Shown piece by piece: positions 43,831-54,194 of a stretch of 64,000 bases of DNA. Origin of the DNA: Reticulitermes speratus (lineage: Eukaryota > Arthropoda > Insecta > Blattodea > Rhinotermitidae); NCBI GenBank assembly GCA_021186555.1, contig JAJKFL010000006.1, positions 28,393,478 through 28,457,477 on the forward strand, written 5' to 3'. A program made the position numbers and the translations under genes. The notes under the pieces are model-generated. The model was not told the DNA's origin and ran no database searches. It was given only the letters and a program-made list of their open reading frames with translations. The stretch's first letter is position 1. Each line of letters begins with the position of its first letter.

Positions 43831-45892
43831 CAATTTATCATCTTCCCTTAACAGAAGAAATCATGCCTCACATACATATTAAAGAATAGCATAATTATAG
43901 ATCTGCCTGCTTTAGTATTTACGTTTTTAGACACCACACTGTGAGACGAAAAACTCTAAATGGAAAGAATTACCTGGATTTAATGTGCCCTTAATTTTTC
44001 GTGCATGCCGATTTGATTATTTGTGTCGTTCCAAAGGATTTGAATTTTGATACATTTTCGAAGGGATAGTTATGTGTCAATATTTTGTGATTTTGTCCTG
44101 CATTCTGGTAACAAAATACGAAAAAGTAAGCAGTTATTACACAATTTATTTCTAGGCCAACCTCCATATCAGTGATTAACAGAGCGTATGTTTTTCTTTA
44201 TAGTATTTTGGTTTATGTTCAGCGAATGCACATCATCAGCGTTGGGAAGAAACTGATGTGTCCAGGTCAGCTTCAAGCCATCCTGGCTTTCTTGGGGCGT
44301 CTTAATGGTAATTCAAAGCTGAACAGCATTGACTATAAAGTCTCTGCATCTTTGAAGATATTATAAATAGAAAACTTAACAGACATAAGTTTTATTAACA
44401 GGAATACACTGCAGATTTCATTCGCAACATTTTATTTAACCTAATTAGTTCCATGGGTCGGGTCTCGCTTTCGATTTTTAAAATGGACAATCGACAAAAA
44501 GACAATTATATAGGCTTATATAACATTAAATTGAATTTCATAATTAATCGTATTGTTTTCTAAAGTATCTTCTGAACGGGAAAAGAGCTAAACAGGCCGG
44601 TCTTTGCATTTTCGTCTACATCATTAATTGTAATTTATAGCTAATACGAACTGCTACAGCAAAGTTAATCACATTAAAAAGAGTAAGAAGTTAGTTTTTT
44701 AGTATGCAAAATTTGAGGTTCTTTAACAGGCGACTATAATGTGAGTCATCTTTTGGTATATGATGACATGTAGTCGAGCAGAAATTTATCGACATTTCTG
44801 AGGAACACACTTCTTTCTTTATCCTAAATATGGAGAACATATGTTCCTCTAAAAGTCAGTAAATTTCTACAACACTATTGGGTATCTCACGCCCCAAGAT
44901 GATATTTTTCAATTCTTGTAACGCGCGTGTGTGTGTGTGTGTGCGTGTGGACAAATATTAATCATGTATAAAAATACTTTAAACAAAGTTTCAGTTCGTA
45001 ATTATAGACATGAATATAATGTATTTCCAGCCAAGGAATTACATTTTATATGGTGAACCATTTGTGAGAAAATCTATATGCTTTCATTAGAACTTCACGT
45101 GACGCACATGGTGTATTGAACCTGTGTGAATGAAAATTAAACATGTCTTGAAACGTTTCAGTGTAAACAGCCGACACAGCTTAAATATGTCCATCATTTA
45201 CGAGAGGAAATATTCAGATAAACAATTATCCATAAATTTACACATTAGGGACAAAGAACGCATAAAAATGATGAGTGGTGTAGTGCCAATAGATGTGTCG
45301 GTATCCGTCCCATATGCTCTTGAATGTGATTACCTCTTCTCCAATTTACCCTGATTTTCCGCCCTCATGCCGCTTACAATTCAGTGACCATTAAATAATA
45401 CTAATAATACTGATATACTGGCGTGCAGGTAGATTACAGAAATGCCTATTAAGTTTTGTATTAATATTTTGAGTATTTGAATTTAAGAATATATTGTATT
45501 AAGAACTGTATAATGACTGTTGTAAAATGGATAAAACTAATCTCCTCAGGAGGCCTGAAACAATTTTGAAATATTGTCAATTAAGTAAACAGAACAAATA
45601 TCTACTTTATTCCTCTATATCTACAGATTGAGTTTTGTATTTTAAAGTCATCCACACATCCTGCAAGGCTATGGAGAAGAGACATAAGTTCCGGTGTTGT
45701 ACAAGGAACGATCATACGTGACCATTGTTTAGGTCCCAACATTCATCGCAAGAAAGCAAGGCAGCTCACGATATGATATAGGCCCTCTCCCTCCCTCGAC
45801 GGTTTCTGGTATTCGCTTCTAAAACAGTTTAAGTAGAAGTCAAAGTGTAGTAGAAAAAAATGAAGTTCAGTGAAGAATACAGCGTTCTTAGG
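43831..45892. other. gene-free stretch with repeat R4 copy 2 and a GT microsatellite
   Basis: 44765-44880 is a diverged copy of R4 (see 35700): AGTCGAGCAGAAATTTATCG, ATATGGAGAACATATGTTCC and TCTAAAAGTC. (GT)n at 44927-44951. Several short frames (44172-44366, 45130-45354) carry no domain. Confidence 0.5.
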
Positions 45893-46130
45893 CACGAAGC
45901 AATCCCATTACAGGCCTTGAGAGGCCCTTAGGGTTCCAGGAGGTTGAGGCTCCCAGATTTGTAGACAATCGGCACATGAAGGTAGTAAGGTTGTCAGCCC
46001 TACGCACCAGCCGCCTTTACCCCCAGGAAATATTACGGGTACTCATTTCTGTTAGAGGCAGTGTTGACCCCAGGGACATAGTGCGACCGAAACGATTATG
46101 CCAATGAAAAATTCCAGTGACACCATCGGG
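45893..46130 (-). mobile_element. SINE-B copy 2, head replaced or truncated
   Basis: The body aligns with 5621-5934 from CCCATTACAGGCCTT to ACACCATCGGGAATCGA (about 90% by eye). The sequence then diverges inside the B box, so the tRNA-like A box is missing: a 5'-truncated insertion or later break at 46130. No target duplication was found. Confidence 0.85.
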
Positions 46131-46572
46131 AATCGATGCTGCTACATCTCCAGGAAACTGTCGCATAGCCCTTCTGGACACTTTGGAAAAGACAAAAATC
46201 TAGTAACCCTGTTAAGAATCGAACAGGGATTCTTCAGTTCTTTAGCATGTATTCTAATCACTATACCGACTTCGCTATGTAACCATCTTTATGTATATAC
46301 ATATAGACTCATACGATTTGCTTACGATGTAGCAATACATAATTATATTTTCTTTAACGTGCGAATCTTGTGAGGGCGAGACCTCAGACGGTACCCGCCT
46401 GTTCATGACCCTAAATAAACGTTCCCCGGATCCGTCAATGACCAATCTCTGATTCGCAACAACCACGGACTTCCAGCCCAGTCTAAAAAAAATACCTGTG
46501 TAAACTGTGTAAACACACACTGAGCCTACTAAGAAAGAATTAATTTGTGTCTAAAATTTAATTAGCGGTAAT
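46131..46572. other. no recognisable feature
   Basis: Short overlapping frames, no domain. A weak tRNA-like B box (AAGAATCGAACAGGG at about 46214) could be a further SINE trace. Confidence 0.35.
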
Positions 46573-46833
46573 TTTTTCATGGCCCGACAGCCCTAGTGGT
46601 TGTAGGCCACCTCATTGTTGAGGTTTCGAGATCACAATCAGACACACCACGCTCGGTACGACTCCTCCGGATGAATGATCGGCCCGTCACAGAAACCTCT
46701 ACGTGACAACACACAAACACACGGCACTCAAAAGAGACAGACATCTATGCCCCCGGAGGAATTTGAATCCGCAATCCCAGCAAGCGAGTGGCCGCAGACC
46801 CGCGCCTTAGACCGCACGGCCACTGGGATCGGC
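46573..46833 (-). mobile_element. SINE-A copy 9, diverged, minus strand
   Basis: CGGCCACTGGGATCGGCC at 46817-46834 and TGAATCCGCAATCCCAGC represent the antisense head and mutated B box, with the body back to TTTTTTCATGGCCCGACAG. The flanks CGGTAAT (46566-46572 and about 46840-46846) may be a remnant duplication. More substituted than copies 5, 7 and 8. Confidence 0.88.
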
Positions 46834-47319
46834 CGTTATCGGTAATACCATAAACAAAAAGACACTAACAGCCAAAAAGAACATATGTGAACATTTTACA
46901 CGGCGTAATTAAAGAGGGACTAGTGAATAAACGCAACATTTGTGATCATGCTATATAGCATAATTAAAGAGGGACTACTGACTACATGGAACATTTGAAA
47001 CTGTGAAACCGCAATGCGTCATAACCCAGAAACCCACAATATAACTTTTGTGGACGCAGTAATGAAACTTCTGGTGCTATAAAAGTCGAGGTGTTTCCTA
47101 AGTAGAAACGCATGTATTAGTTTCTGAAAAAAGATACTGTGTTCCGTGGAGATATGTTTCGAGCGTTGATACCTAGGAAATACCTTAATTTTAGTACAAG
47201 CTGGAATGCTAATCAAGTACAGAAAAGAGTTTCAAAAGACAAGCAACAAACACTCTGATGCCGGGAACATTATTCTGACTTTGACGTATACATGGTACAT
47301 GTGTAGCAGATGGTACACA
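46834..47319. other. no gene; short direct duplication
   Basis: TAATTAAAGAGGGACTA occurs at about 46908-46924 and 46961-46977, a 53-bp-spaced direct repeat. Nothing else. Confidence 0.5.
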
Positions 47320-47640
47320 TCAGACCTCCAAGTAGTCACAGTCGACATTTAAGCATTTGCCCCACTGTAATACCAAGCGTGTATCCCGGCGCAGAACAAA
47401 TCAGTGTCGAGTGTCTGTACCAAGCTTCACTCACGTTGGCGTCCGGTGCTTTGCAGCCAGGTTATTCTTATGAGATCCAAAGAGGTGGAAATCACGGGGC
47501 ATGATCTCGGCACTGTAGGAAGTGTGGTTAATATCCTTCCAGTCATAGCGCCGTAACCAGCCACAGGTCCCGTCGGCAGAATGGGGCCCTGTGACGTCCA
47601 GCTCTTTGGACTGCTTGAAGTATCTGGCTGGTAAGCGAGT
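47320..47640 (-). pseudogene. Ancient Tc1/mariner-superfamily transposase relic, C-terminal part
   Basis: On the minus strand from about 47600, across frame breaks, the reading gives INHTSYSAEIMPRDFHLFGS, HKNNLAAKHR and then, in a shifted frame, LVLQWGKCLNVDCDYLEV ending at the stop at 47322-47320. This is the YSPDLxPCDFHLFGPLKKxL...W-x-K-C-I-N-V-GGDYVE end of a mariner-type transposase. The catalytic third Asp is present in the relic (PRDFH), with C replaced by R before it. It differs clearly from the mariner at 52864. No terminal repeats were recognised. Confidence 0.65.
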
Positions 47641-48845
47641 CGTAGCTGACGCCGACGTGAAGCAAGCAGCCGTTAAAGTTTCTTCTTTGCTTTCTAACCA
47701 TCCTTCACTTCAAAACATGATGTTTTCTCAGCGTTAACATACCTGATGCGTATTCAGATGGAAGCCTATATCGGTGGGGGCTACAGCTCTCCACCATAGC
47801 GCTTCTTGTAGTTTTCCTCAGTTGTACCAGAAGTATGCCAAAATACTTAACAAGCAAATACACCTTGATTCCCATACCAACGTAAATATTCAACACTTTA
47901 CATCAGTCGATGCTAAGTAACTCTACTTGATACAGTGTCCACAACTACCAAATAACTACTCATTCGCAAATCAAATGAAGAAAGCTTTTCTCCTGGTAGT
48001 ATAAATATGCACATTAATCATCCCGGGGTAAATTTGCCCTGCACTTTGTTCTTCCCCAGCAATCGCATTGTCCTTCAGAGTCTGGAGAAAGTTTTCTTCT
48101 AAGTTTGTCACACTGGAGAAAATGTGATACACGAGTTCTCAACTCTTAGAGAAATTTTTTATATGATAGTTGGGGGACGGCCTAAATGCATTTCTTTTAA
48201 AGTCGTTACGAAAATGTCGCTACGTGACTGGAGATTAATTGTTAGGAGATGAATAAAAGTGGAGTGGCTGCCAATTCAAAAGGATCTCACAACACTGTGC
48301 GGCGTTATTTAAGATCAAGTTTTAAAACTTCACAGAAGATGAACTGAAATTCAAGATTTCATTTAAAGATAGACATCAGAGCAACTTGGTTTTCATTTAC
48401 TCACCAGGATGACTGTTTTATTAAGTTTTATCTTTGGTCCTTCTTTATTCTCAGAAGGACGGGACACATGAACTACCAGCTTTATTCTCTATGAATGGAG
48501 GCTGCTTGTTCTCTTTTCTTGCTTAAGATTCCATCTGTTACAACTCATGTGTGTGACAAATAAAATAACGAAATCAAACGTACTGATGTCCAAATGTACG
48601 GCCATATGCAGTCTCCTATAATTTTACGTTTTTATATAGGTCTTGAAACTTCGTTACTCACTCTAGATCATGTATGAGAACAAAGCAGTGAGAAGAGATA
48701 TACTGACATGAGAGAGAGGAGTTAAGAGGAGGACCAGAACATTACATGAATGTAGTTTCATAACAAGCACTGTTCTGCGGTCTGGCCTATTGGGCTTACT
48801 GGGTTTGCCAAATCAACATGGATGTGATGAGGGAGGGGAATGCAG
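47641..48845. other. gene-free stretch
   Basis: No supported gene or repeat. The upstream half of the mariner relic should lie just above 47640 but is not recognisable. Confidence 0.5.
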
Positions 48846-49321
48846 AATATATGACTGGCTGACTGTCTGACTTGACTATCTGAATATATGACTGTCTGAC
48901 TTGACTATCTGAATATATGACTGGTTGACTGGCTGACTTGACTATCTGAATATATGACTGGCTGACTGTCTGACTTGACTATCTGAATATATGACTGGCT
49001 GACTGTCTGACTTGACTATCTGAATATATGACTGTCTGACTGTCTGGCTTGACTATCTGAATATATGACTGGCTGACTGTCTGACTTGACTATCTGAATA
49101 TATGACTGGCTGACTGTCTGACTTGACTATCTGAATATATGACTGGCTGACTGTCTGACTTGACTATCTGAATATATGACTGGCTGACTGTTAGACTTGA
49201 CTATCTGAATATATGACTGGCTGACTGTCTGACTTGACTATCTGAATATATGACTGGCTGACTGTCTGACTTGACTATCTGAATATATGACTGGCTGACT
49301 GTCTGACTTGACTATCTGAAT
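48846..49321. repeat. 37-bp tandem array, about 13 copies
   Basis: The unit consists of ATATATGACTGGCTGACTG, TCTGACTTGAC and TATCTGA. Most copies are identical; early ones vary (GACTGTCTGAC, GACTGGTTGAC) and one has GTTAGACTTG. The unit is itself built of GACT/GACTG quartets. It ends where the SINE-C insertion begins, only about 15 bp away. Confidence 0.97.
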
Positions 49322-49334
49322 AAACAAAAAATAA

Positions 49335-49606
49335 ACTTCACCCTAGGTCATGAAGGCCCAGAGGGTGAATAGAGGTACAGCTCTACTCTTTCTTTAACCT
49401 CGGCGCTAGATGGAGGTGTGTGGTCAACGCCATGCCACGGCCGCTTTACCCCCGGGAAGGAGACCCGGTACCCATTGTACAGAAGGCTGGGTGGGCCCCA
49501 GGGCCGGTCTGGGCGGCTTAAGAAAATTTCGCTCCCACCGGGATTCGATCCCCGGACCGTCCAGCCCGTAGCGAATCGCTATAACGACTACGCTAACCCG
49601 GCCCAC
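49335..49606 (-). mobile_element. SINE-C copy 3, full length, minus strand
   Basis: From 49606 down the minus strand: tRNA-like head GGCCGGGTTAGCGTAGTCG, B box GGGGATCGAATCCCGG, then the body CCAGACCGGCCCTGGGGCCC, CAATGGGTACCGGGTCTCC, TTCCCGGGGGTAAAGCGGCC and the ATCTAGCGCCGAGGTTAAAG end. It is the most complete SINE-C here, abutting the 37-bp array. Confidence 0.88.
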
Positions 49607-49664
49607 AACTAAGTAACTAAATATATAAATAATTAAATAAATTTAAGAAGCAGAATCCTTCTTT

Positions 49665-49755
49665 AGAAGCTAACAGCTCCTCAGCTAGTCAGGAAATTCG
49701 TCGAATTTTATGGAACCCGAAGTTTACTACCTCCTTCACAAGACCCTCTGCTTTA
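49665..49755 (-). pseudogene. LINE-2 3' UTR fragment
   Basis: CAGCTAGTCAGGAAATTCGT and TTTTATGGAACCCGAAGTTT are the antisense 3' UTR seen at 30345 and 43430. Only about 90 bp remain. Confidence 0.7.
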
Positions 49756-50035
49756 TACGTTGTGAGATGGAAAATAAATTAAAATTCTTCGGTTGGAATA
49801 CTTAAAGGAAAATATTTTGGGACCTGAGCGTAGATGGGAAAGAAAAATTAGCCAGGTTCAAAAAAATATTAATACACGACGTGATAAATAGCGTCAAATC
49901 AAATAATAACACCCTGAAGTTTGGCACATTTTAGGTAGAACAACCTGTGTAATCCGATACTCTCACAAACGTCTGCGAAAAAAGCGATATTTGCAAAATC
50001 ATTTAAAATCTGAAGAAACCTTATCTGCTAAATAA
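49756..50035. other. no recognisable feature
   Basis: 49800-49860 contains TGAGCGTAGATGGGAAAG, perhaps another LINE-2 scrap. Confidence 0.35.
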
Positions 50036-50150
50036 AGAAGAAAGACAAATTTTTGCCTCGTGTGTTTTGAAACAGAAGCCTCCACTGAGGAATGGGTACA
50101 GTGTTCCGAATGCACATTGTGTGCGCACCTAGACTGCATAGGGAAAACTC
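50036..50150 (+). pseudogene. Orphan half zinc finger (PHD-like), probably transposon-derived
   Basis: In frame from 50045: C-L-V-C, 12 residues, C-S-E-C, then H-L-D-C (50054-50137), reading FCLVCFETEASTEEWVQCSE and so on. This C-x2-C-x(12)-C-x2-C-x4-H-x2-C spacing is the first part of a PHD/treble-clef finger. The final C-x2-C pair is not found and the frame drifts into unconserved residues before its stop at about 50293. Similar fingers end many pogo-like transposases. No transposase is visible upstream within 300 bp. Confidence 0.5.
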
Positions 50151-51523
50151 CCCAGCCTAAGGATACAGATTTCGGATTCATAAAAAATTACTTAGTAAAT
50201 TTTGCTACAATTTCCTTGTCTCTAGGACAAGTTGAACCATATGCATTTCTTCAGAAAAACTGCAATTATAATTTATCACAAGAGATGAATTGATACACAA
50301 ATTATGTAATTACACTTCAGTCTTCGCAGATAATGAGCGTTGTGTTCAGAGCATATAAAATCAAATTCCAGAAAAATAACACATTTTGTGAGTAGCCCCT
50401 CATTTCGATACTACTAAGATGAAAATTTAGGCACCGACGACACAGTGAATCACTCACAGAAGACAAAATAGATGTTAGGGCAAACCGCATGCATTATATA
50501 CAATATACATTTAAGGAAACGTTTTTCTGTAAAGATGATTGTATCAGGTCTAGAAAACTAAATATACCGCTGCGCTGGAATTTCTACACATGTTCTGCAG
50601 GCTGAACATGAAAACAAGAGCAACAAAATGGTAATTACTACAAAAGAAAACGGTGGTGCACAAAACGTCAAGCTCTACACAGTTTGCTTTCTTAAGGCTA
50701 ACGCCTTTCTGCAGGTGAATACAAGTTCCCATCATTTCCTTCACATCAGAAGGCGACATAAGTTTTTATATGCCTAAAATTTCAAAGTAGTAATCTTGGT
50801 TTTCTCACATTCCAGGTGTGCTGGAATGTGAAAAAACCAATCGCTGTCCAAATTCTATGTTTATATGTTTCTATGTTTCTAGAGACAGATTAAAAACAGA
50901 CGGACTGTCAGCTTAGTAATATGTCAGTTTTTGTGAAGTTCTGTAGGCAGTACCAACATTCTTATATTGTGATTTGCATTACCTTGGTCCAGTTTAAGTG
51001 TTTATGTAGTTCTAGTCTGTTTCCTACACTGCTGGATGACGAGCTTAGGAATGTCGGTCTGTAACTCTACAGGGAGCTCCAGCACACCAAGACTGTATGC
51101 TTATCAACTTCGGTAAGTTTCCAGTGTTTAAAAGTTCAAACACACCGGCAGTGTGAACGTAGCAAAGTTGAACCAGTTACACATACATATTTTTCAAATC
51201 TTGATATTTGGTAAGAAGTGTAAAGCATAATAACTGTAAGGCTAATTGCAATATAACAAAAGCATACAGACGATGAAACTGCGATATTATGTATTTTTTA
51301 TAATTTAATTTCTCTACTTCCTTCCTTCCTTCTTTCGTTCCTGCCCTTTTCCTTCTTTGTAAAACTGATACTTCGTGCTCAATATAGGTACTACTCACTC
51401 ATGCCTGTGCTAAGATGGAGAGAAAGCATATGCTGATATACTCAAAGTCCATGACATTTATTTCGCCTGGAAATATTTCATCTCAAATCACTGTTATCTA
51501 TTACTGATGTATATATCTTTGGT

Positions 51524-51563
<40 letters not shown>

Positions 51564-51574
51564 CAAGACGTACA
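50151..51574. other. gene-free stretch; hairpin at 50799-50836 and (AT)n
   Basis: TTCTCACATTCCA-ggtgtgc-TGGAATGTGAAAA (about 50801-50834) is a 12-13 bp perfect hairpin. (AT)n lies at 51523-51562, right before the SINE-A copy. No supported gene. Confidence 0.5.
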
Positions 51575-51863
51575 TACGCCAAATAGCCGATCCCAGTCGC
51601 CGCGCGGTCTAAGGCGTGGGTCTACGGCCGCTCGCTTGCTGGAATTGTGGGTTCGAATCCCGCCGGGGGCATGGATGTCTTTCTCTCGTGAGTGTTGTGT
51701 GTTGTCAGGTATAGGTCTCTGCGACGGGCTGGTCCCTCGTCCAGAGGAGTCCTACCGAGTGTGGTGTGTCTAAAGTGTGTGATCGCGAAACCTCGAAAAA
51801 ATGAGGTGGCCTAGGCCCCCAAGGGGCTGTCGAGCAATAGGAGAAAAATATGTACGCCTAATA
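51575..51863 (+). mobile_element. SINE-A copy 10, full length
   Basis: Body 51586-51852, flanked by TACGCCAAATA / TACGCCTAATA at 51575-51585 and 51853-51863 (one mismatch). Head and B box are intact; CAGTGGCCG has become CAGTCGCCG. Inserted just downstream of an (AT)n tract. Confidence 0.94.
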
Positions 51864-52861
51864 TCTCTATTCCTGATTGGCTAGTCCACACCAAATTTCT
51901 AATTATATGAATGAATATCACCACCGGTAATGGATGGAAAACTGTAAACTACGAAATATTGAAATTCTTTCTTTTCGAAAATATACTAAGGCACACCTTT
52001 CCACTAATGTTAACTTATACTGACATTCAATCCCGAATGAAATCTAGTGTAGCAGAATATGGCAATAAATTTGTGTCATTAATGGTGTAAGTTAAATAAG
52101 TGGGATAAATCAAATATCGATTAACACCCGTACCGTAAAGTAAAATCAACTGTGTACTTTATTAAATTATATGAATCGAAGTGTTGTTACGAGGCTTCAT
52201 TACATGACGGGACGTTAATCTGGGTTCCAACGTGTCAGAAAACTCATGTCACTGTATTATTTCCTAATATTCGCAAGCCAGAACTTCAAAGAACTTATTG
52301 GCTTGCAGAAATCGCCCGCTTTTACGTAAACAAATGTAATATTCACAGCATTTCAGGATATGTAAACAACGAACCAATGGCAAGACATTCCAGTCTATTT
52401 GTCCGGTAGTCCCCTCATTTGACCAAGGAGATTATTATTACCACATAGTCATCGGAATAATTAAACCTTCTGACACACCGATCTTTATTTGGTTGTATCG
52501 TGACATTGCTTCAAGTAATGAAAGACGTATTGCTGATTGTGACTGAGCAGGCAGCAGGTCTGGAAAAATAGGCTTGGCTGAAATTGAAAGTTGCCATAGA
52601 TTTCCAGAAGAATGAAACGACAGAAGAGAAAAGAAAAGTACTAAAGCATAGAAATATGCATCTGAAGCACAGGAGCCAGACAAAGACGGGTTTCAAAATG
52701 GAAATTCATTGAATACAAGCAAGGAAGAGAATAATATCACACCACGCACGATAGATAAGGTAATAAATAACCCATATGATTTGCATTCGGCTAGTTCCTG
52801 CGTAGACTCACGGACCTGCCACGGCCTCCATTGCAGGTTTTGTGATTTTCCTCAAGGAATA
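51864..52861. other. gene-free stretch before the mariner
   Basis: Unique AT-rich sequence with short open frames only (for example 52152-52409 plus, 52438-52683 minus). No domain. Confidence 0.5.
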
Positions 52862-52863
52862 TA

Positions 52864-52889
52864 CGAGGTCTGTCCAAAAAGTATCCGAC
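52864..52889. repeat. mariner left terminal inverted repeat
   Basis: CTGTCCAAAAAGTATCCGAC with the outer CGAGGT. It pairs with 54167-54192. Confidence 0.93.
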
Positions 52890-52934
52890 CTTGGGCCGGG
52901 AAAAAAAAGTTCTGTGTCTGGGTGGTTACAATAC

Positions 52935-53987
52935 CTAATCCCCTTCAAAGTAGGCCCCTTGTGACTCCACACACTTAGCCCAGCGGTCCTTCCATCGCTG
53001 GAAGCAATTCTGGAAGGCTTGTTTTGGAATGGTGTGCAGCTGCGCCGTCGCGTTCTGTATAATGTCCTCGCGGCTGTCAAAACGGGAGCCTTTTAGCGGT
53101 GTCTTCAATCTCGGGAACAGCCAGAAATCACAAGGAGCCATGTCAGGAGAGTAGGGAGCCTGGCGAACCTGCGGAATGCCGTGCTTAGCCAGGAAACCCT
53201 GGATCAGGTGTGATGAATGAGCTGGGGCATTGTCATGATGCAGCTGCCAGTTGCGTGCGTCCCACAGCTCCGGTCTCTTGCGCCGAACTGCATCACGAAG
53301 ATGACGGAGGACTTCTTGGTAGTACTCCTTATTAACAGTTTGGCCTAGTGGTGCGTACTCATGATGCACAACACCCCGGTAATCGAAGAAAACAGTCAGT
53401 ATCACCTTCACATTGCTCCGAACGTGTCGTGCTTTTTTGGGCCTCGGGGATGTTGGATGCTTCCATTGTGACGACTGGACCTTGGTTTCCGGGTCATATC
53501 CGTACACCCACGACTCGTCACCAGTGATCACAGTCTTCAGGAACTCAGGATCCCTGTTGGCGCACTCCAGCATGTCCTGCGCGACCTCAAGGCGGAGTTG
53601 TTGCTGCTCCGGCGAAAGCAGCTTGGGCACAAATTTTGCCGCCACTCTTCGCATGCCCACATCCTCAGTTAAAATCGTGTTTGCGGAACCTCTGCTGATC
53701 CCAACCTCATCAGCAATTTCCCGGACTGTCAAACGACGGTCCTCCATGATCAATGTCCGCACTTTGTCAATGACATCAGCATTTCGGCTCGTTGACGGTC
53801 TCCGGAACGCTGGTCACTGTCCGCCGACATGCGGCCATTTTTAAAGCGGTTGAACCACTCTTTAATTTGAGTGACCCCATTGCATCATCACCGAAAGCCT
53901 GCTGAATTTTGCGGATTGTTTCCGCTTGGTATCCCCAAGTTTCTGACAAAACTTGATGCAGTATCGCTGCTCCAAACATTCTGTCAT
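52935..53987 (-). pseudogene. mariner transposase with three single-base frameshifts
   Basis: The protein cuts and pastes the element at TA sites. It should be about 351 residues, from the ATG at 53987 (MTECLEQRYCIKFCQKL) to the stop at 52935. Frames break three times, each by one missing base: about 53930 (after KLGD), at the C run 53875-53878 (after DDAMG), and about 53800 (before the PSTSR motif). From 53762 on, 276 codons are open and contain the helix-turn-helix linker (LTVREIADEVGISRGSA), the first Asp in ITGDESWVYGY, the second in LHHDNAPAH and the third in SPDMAPCDFWLF. There are 34 residues between the last two. The catalytic half is undamaged; the DNA-binding half is shifted. The copy cannot make active enzyme as assembled. 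Confidence 0.93.
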
Positions 53988-54166
53988 CTTGAGCGAAACG
54001 AGAATGCGACGAACACGTGTTACACCACTTCGCTATCTGGCAGCGACAGACGCATCCGGCGGTGTTGCGAGGCAGCAAAAAATCACGCATGCCCATGAAA
54101 GTCCCTTCTACCACAACGCTCAGTTTCCCCACCCTTTCGCCATTACTTACCGCGGGAAGAAATATA

Positions 54167-54192
54167 GTCGGATACTTTTTGGACAGCACTCG
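54167..54192. repeat. mariner right terminal inverted repeat
   Basis: Reverse complement of the left repeat, outer end CGAGTG on the minus strand. TA follows at 54193-54194. Confidence 0.93.
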
Positions 54193-54194
54193 TA

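Larger units (their letters stand above)
52862..54194 (-). mobile_element. mariner transposon (DD34D), nearly complete
   Basis: The element 52864-54192 (1329 bp) is flanked by TA at 52862-52863 and 54193-54194, the expected target duplication. The terminal inverted repeats CTGTCCAAAAAGTATCCGAC match for 26 bp with two mismatches near the outermost bases (CGAGGT against CGAGTG). The transposase lies on the minus strand with a 205-bp 5' leader and a 71-bp 3' part. Length, repeats and DD34D triad all fit the mariner family (Tc1/mariner superfamily). Confidence 0.97.

Noticed and set aside
53413-53844. 143-codon plus-strand frame
   Set aside because: Antisense shadow of the mariner transposase.
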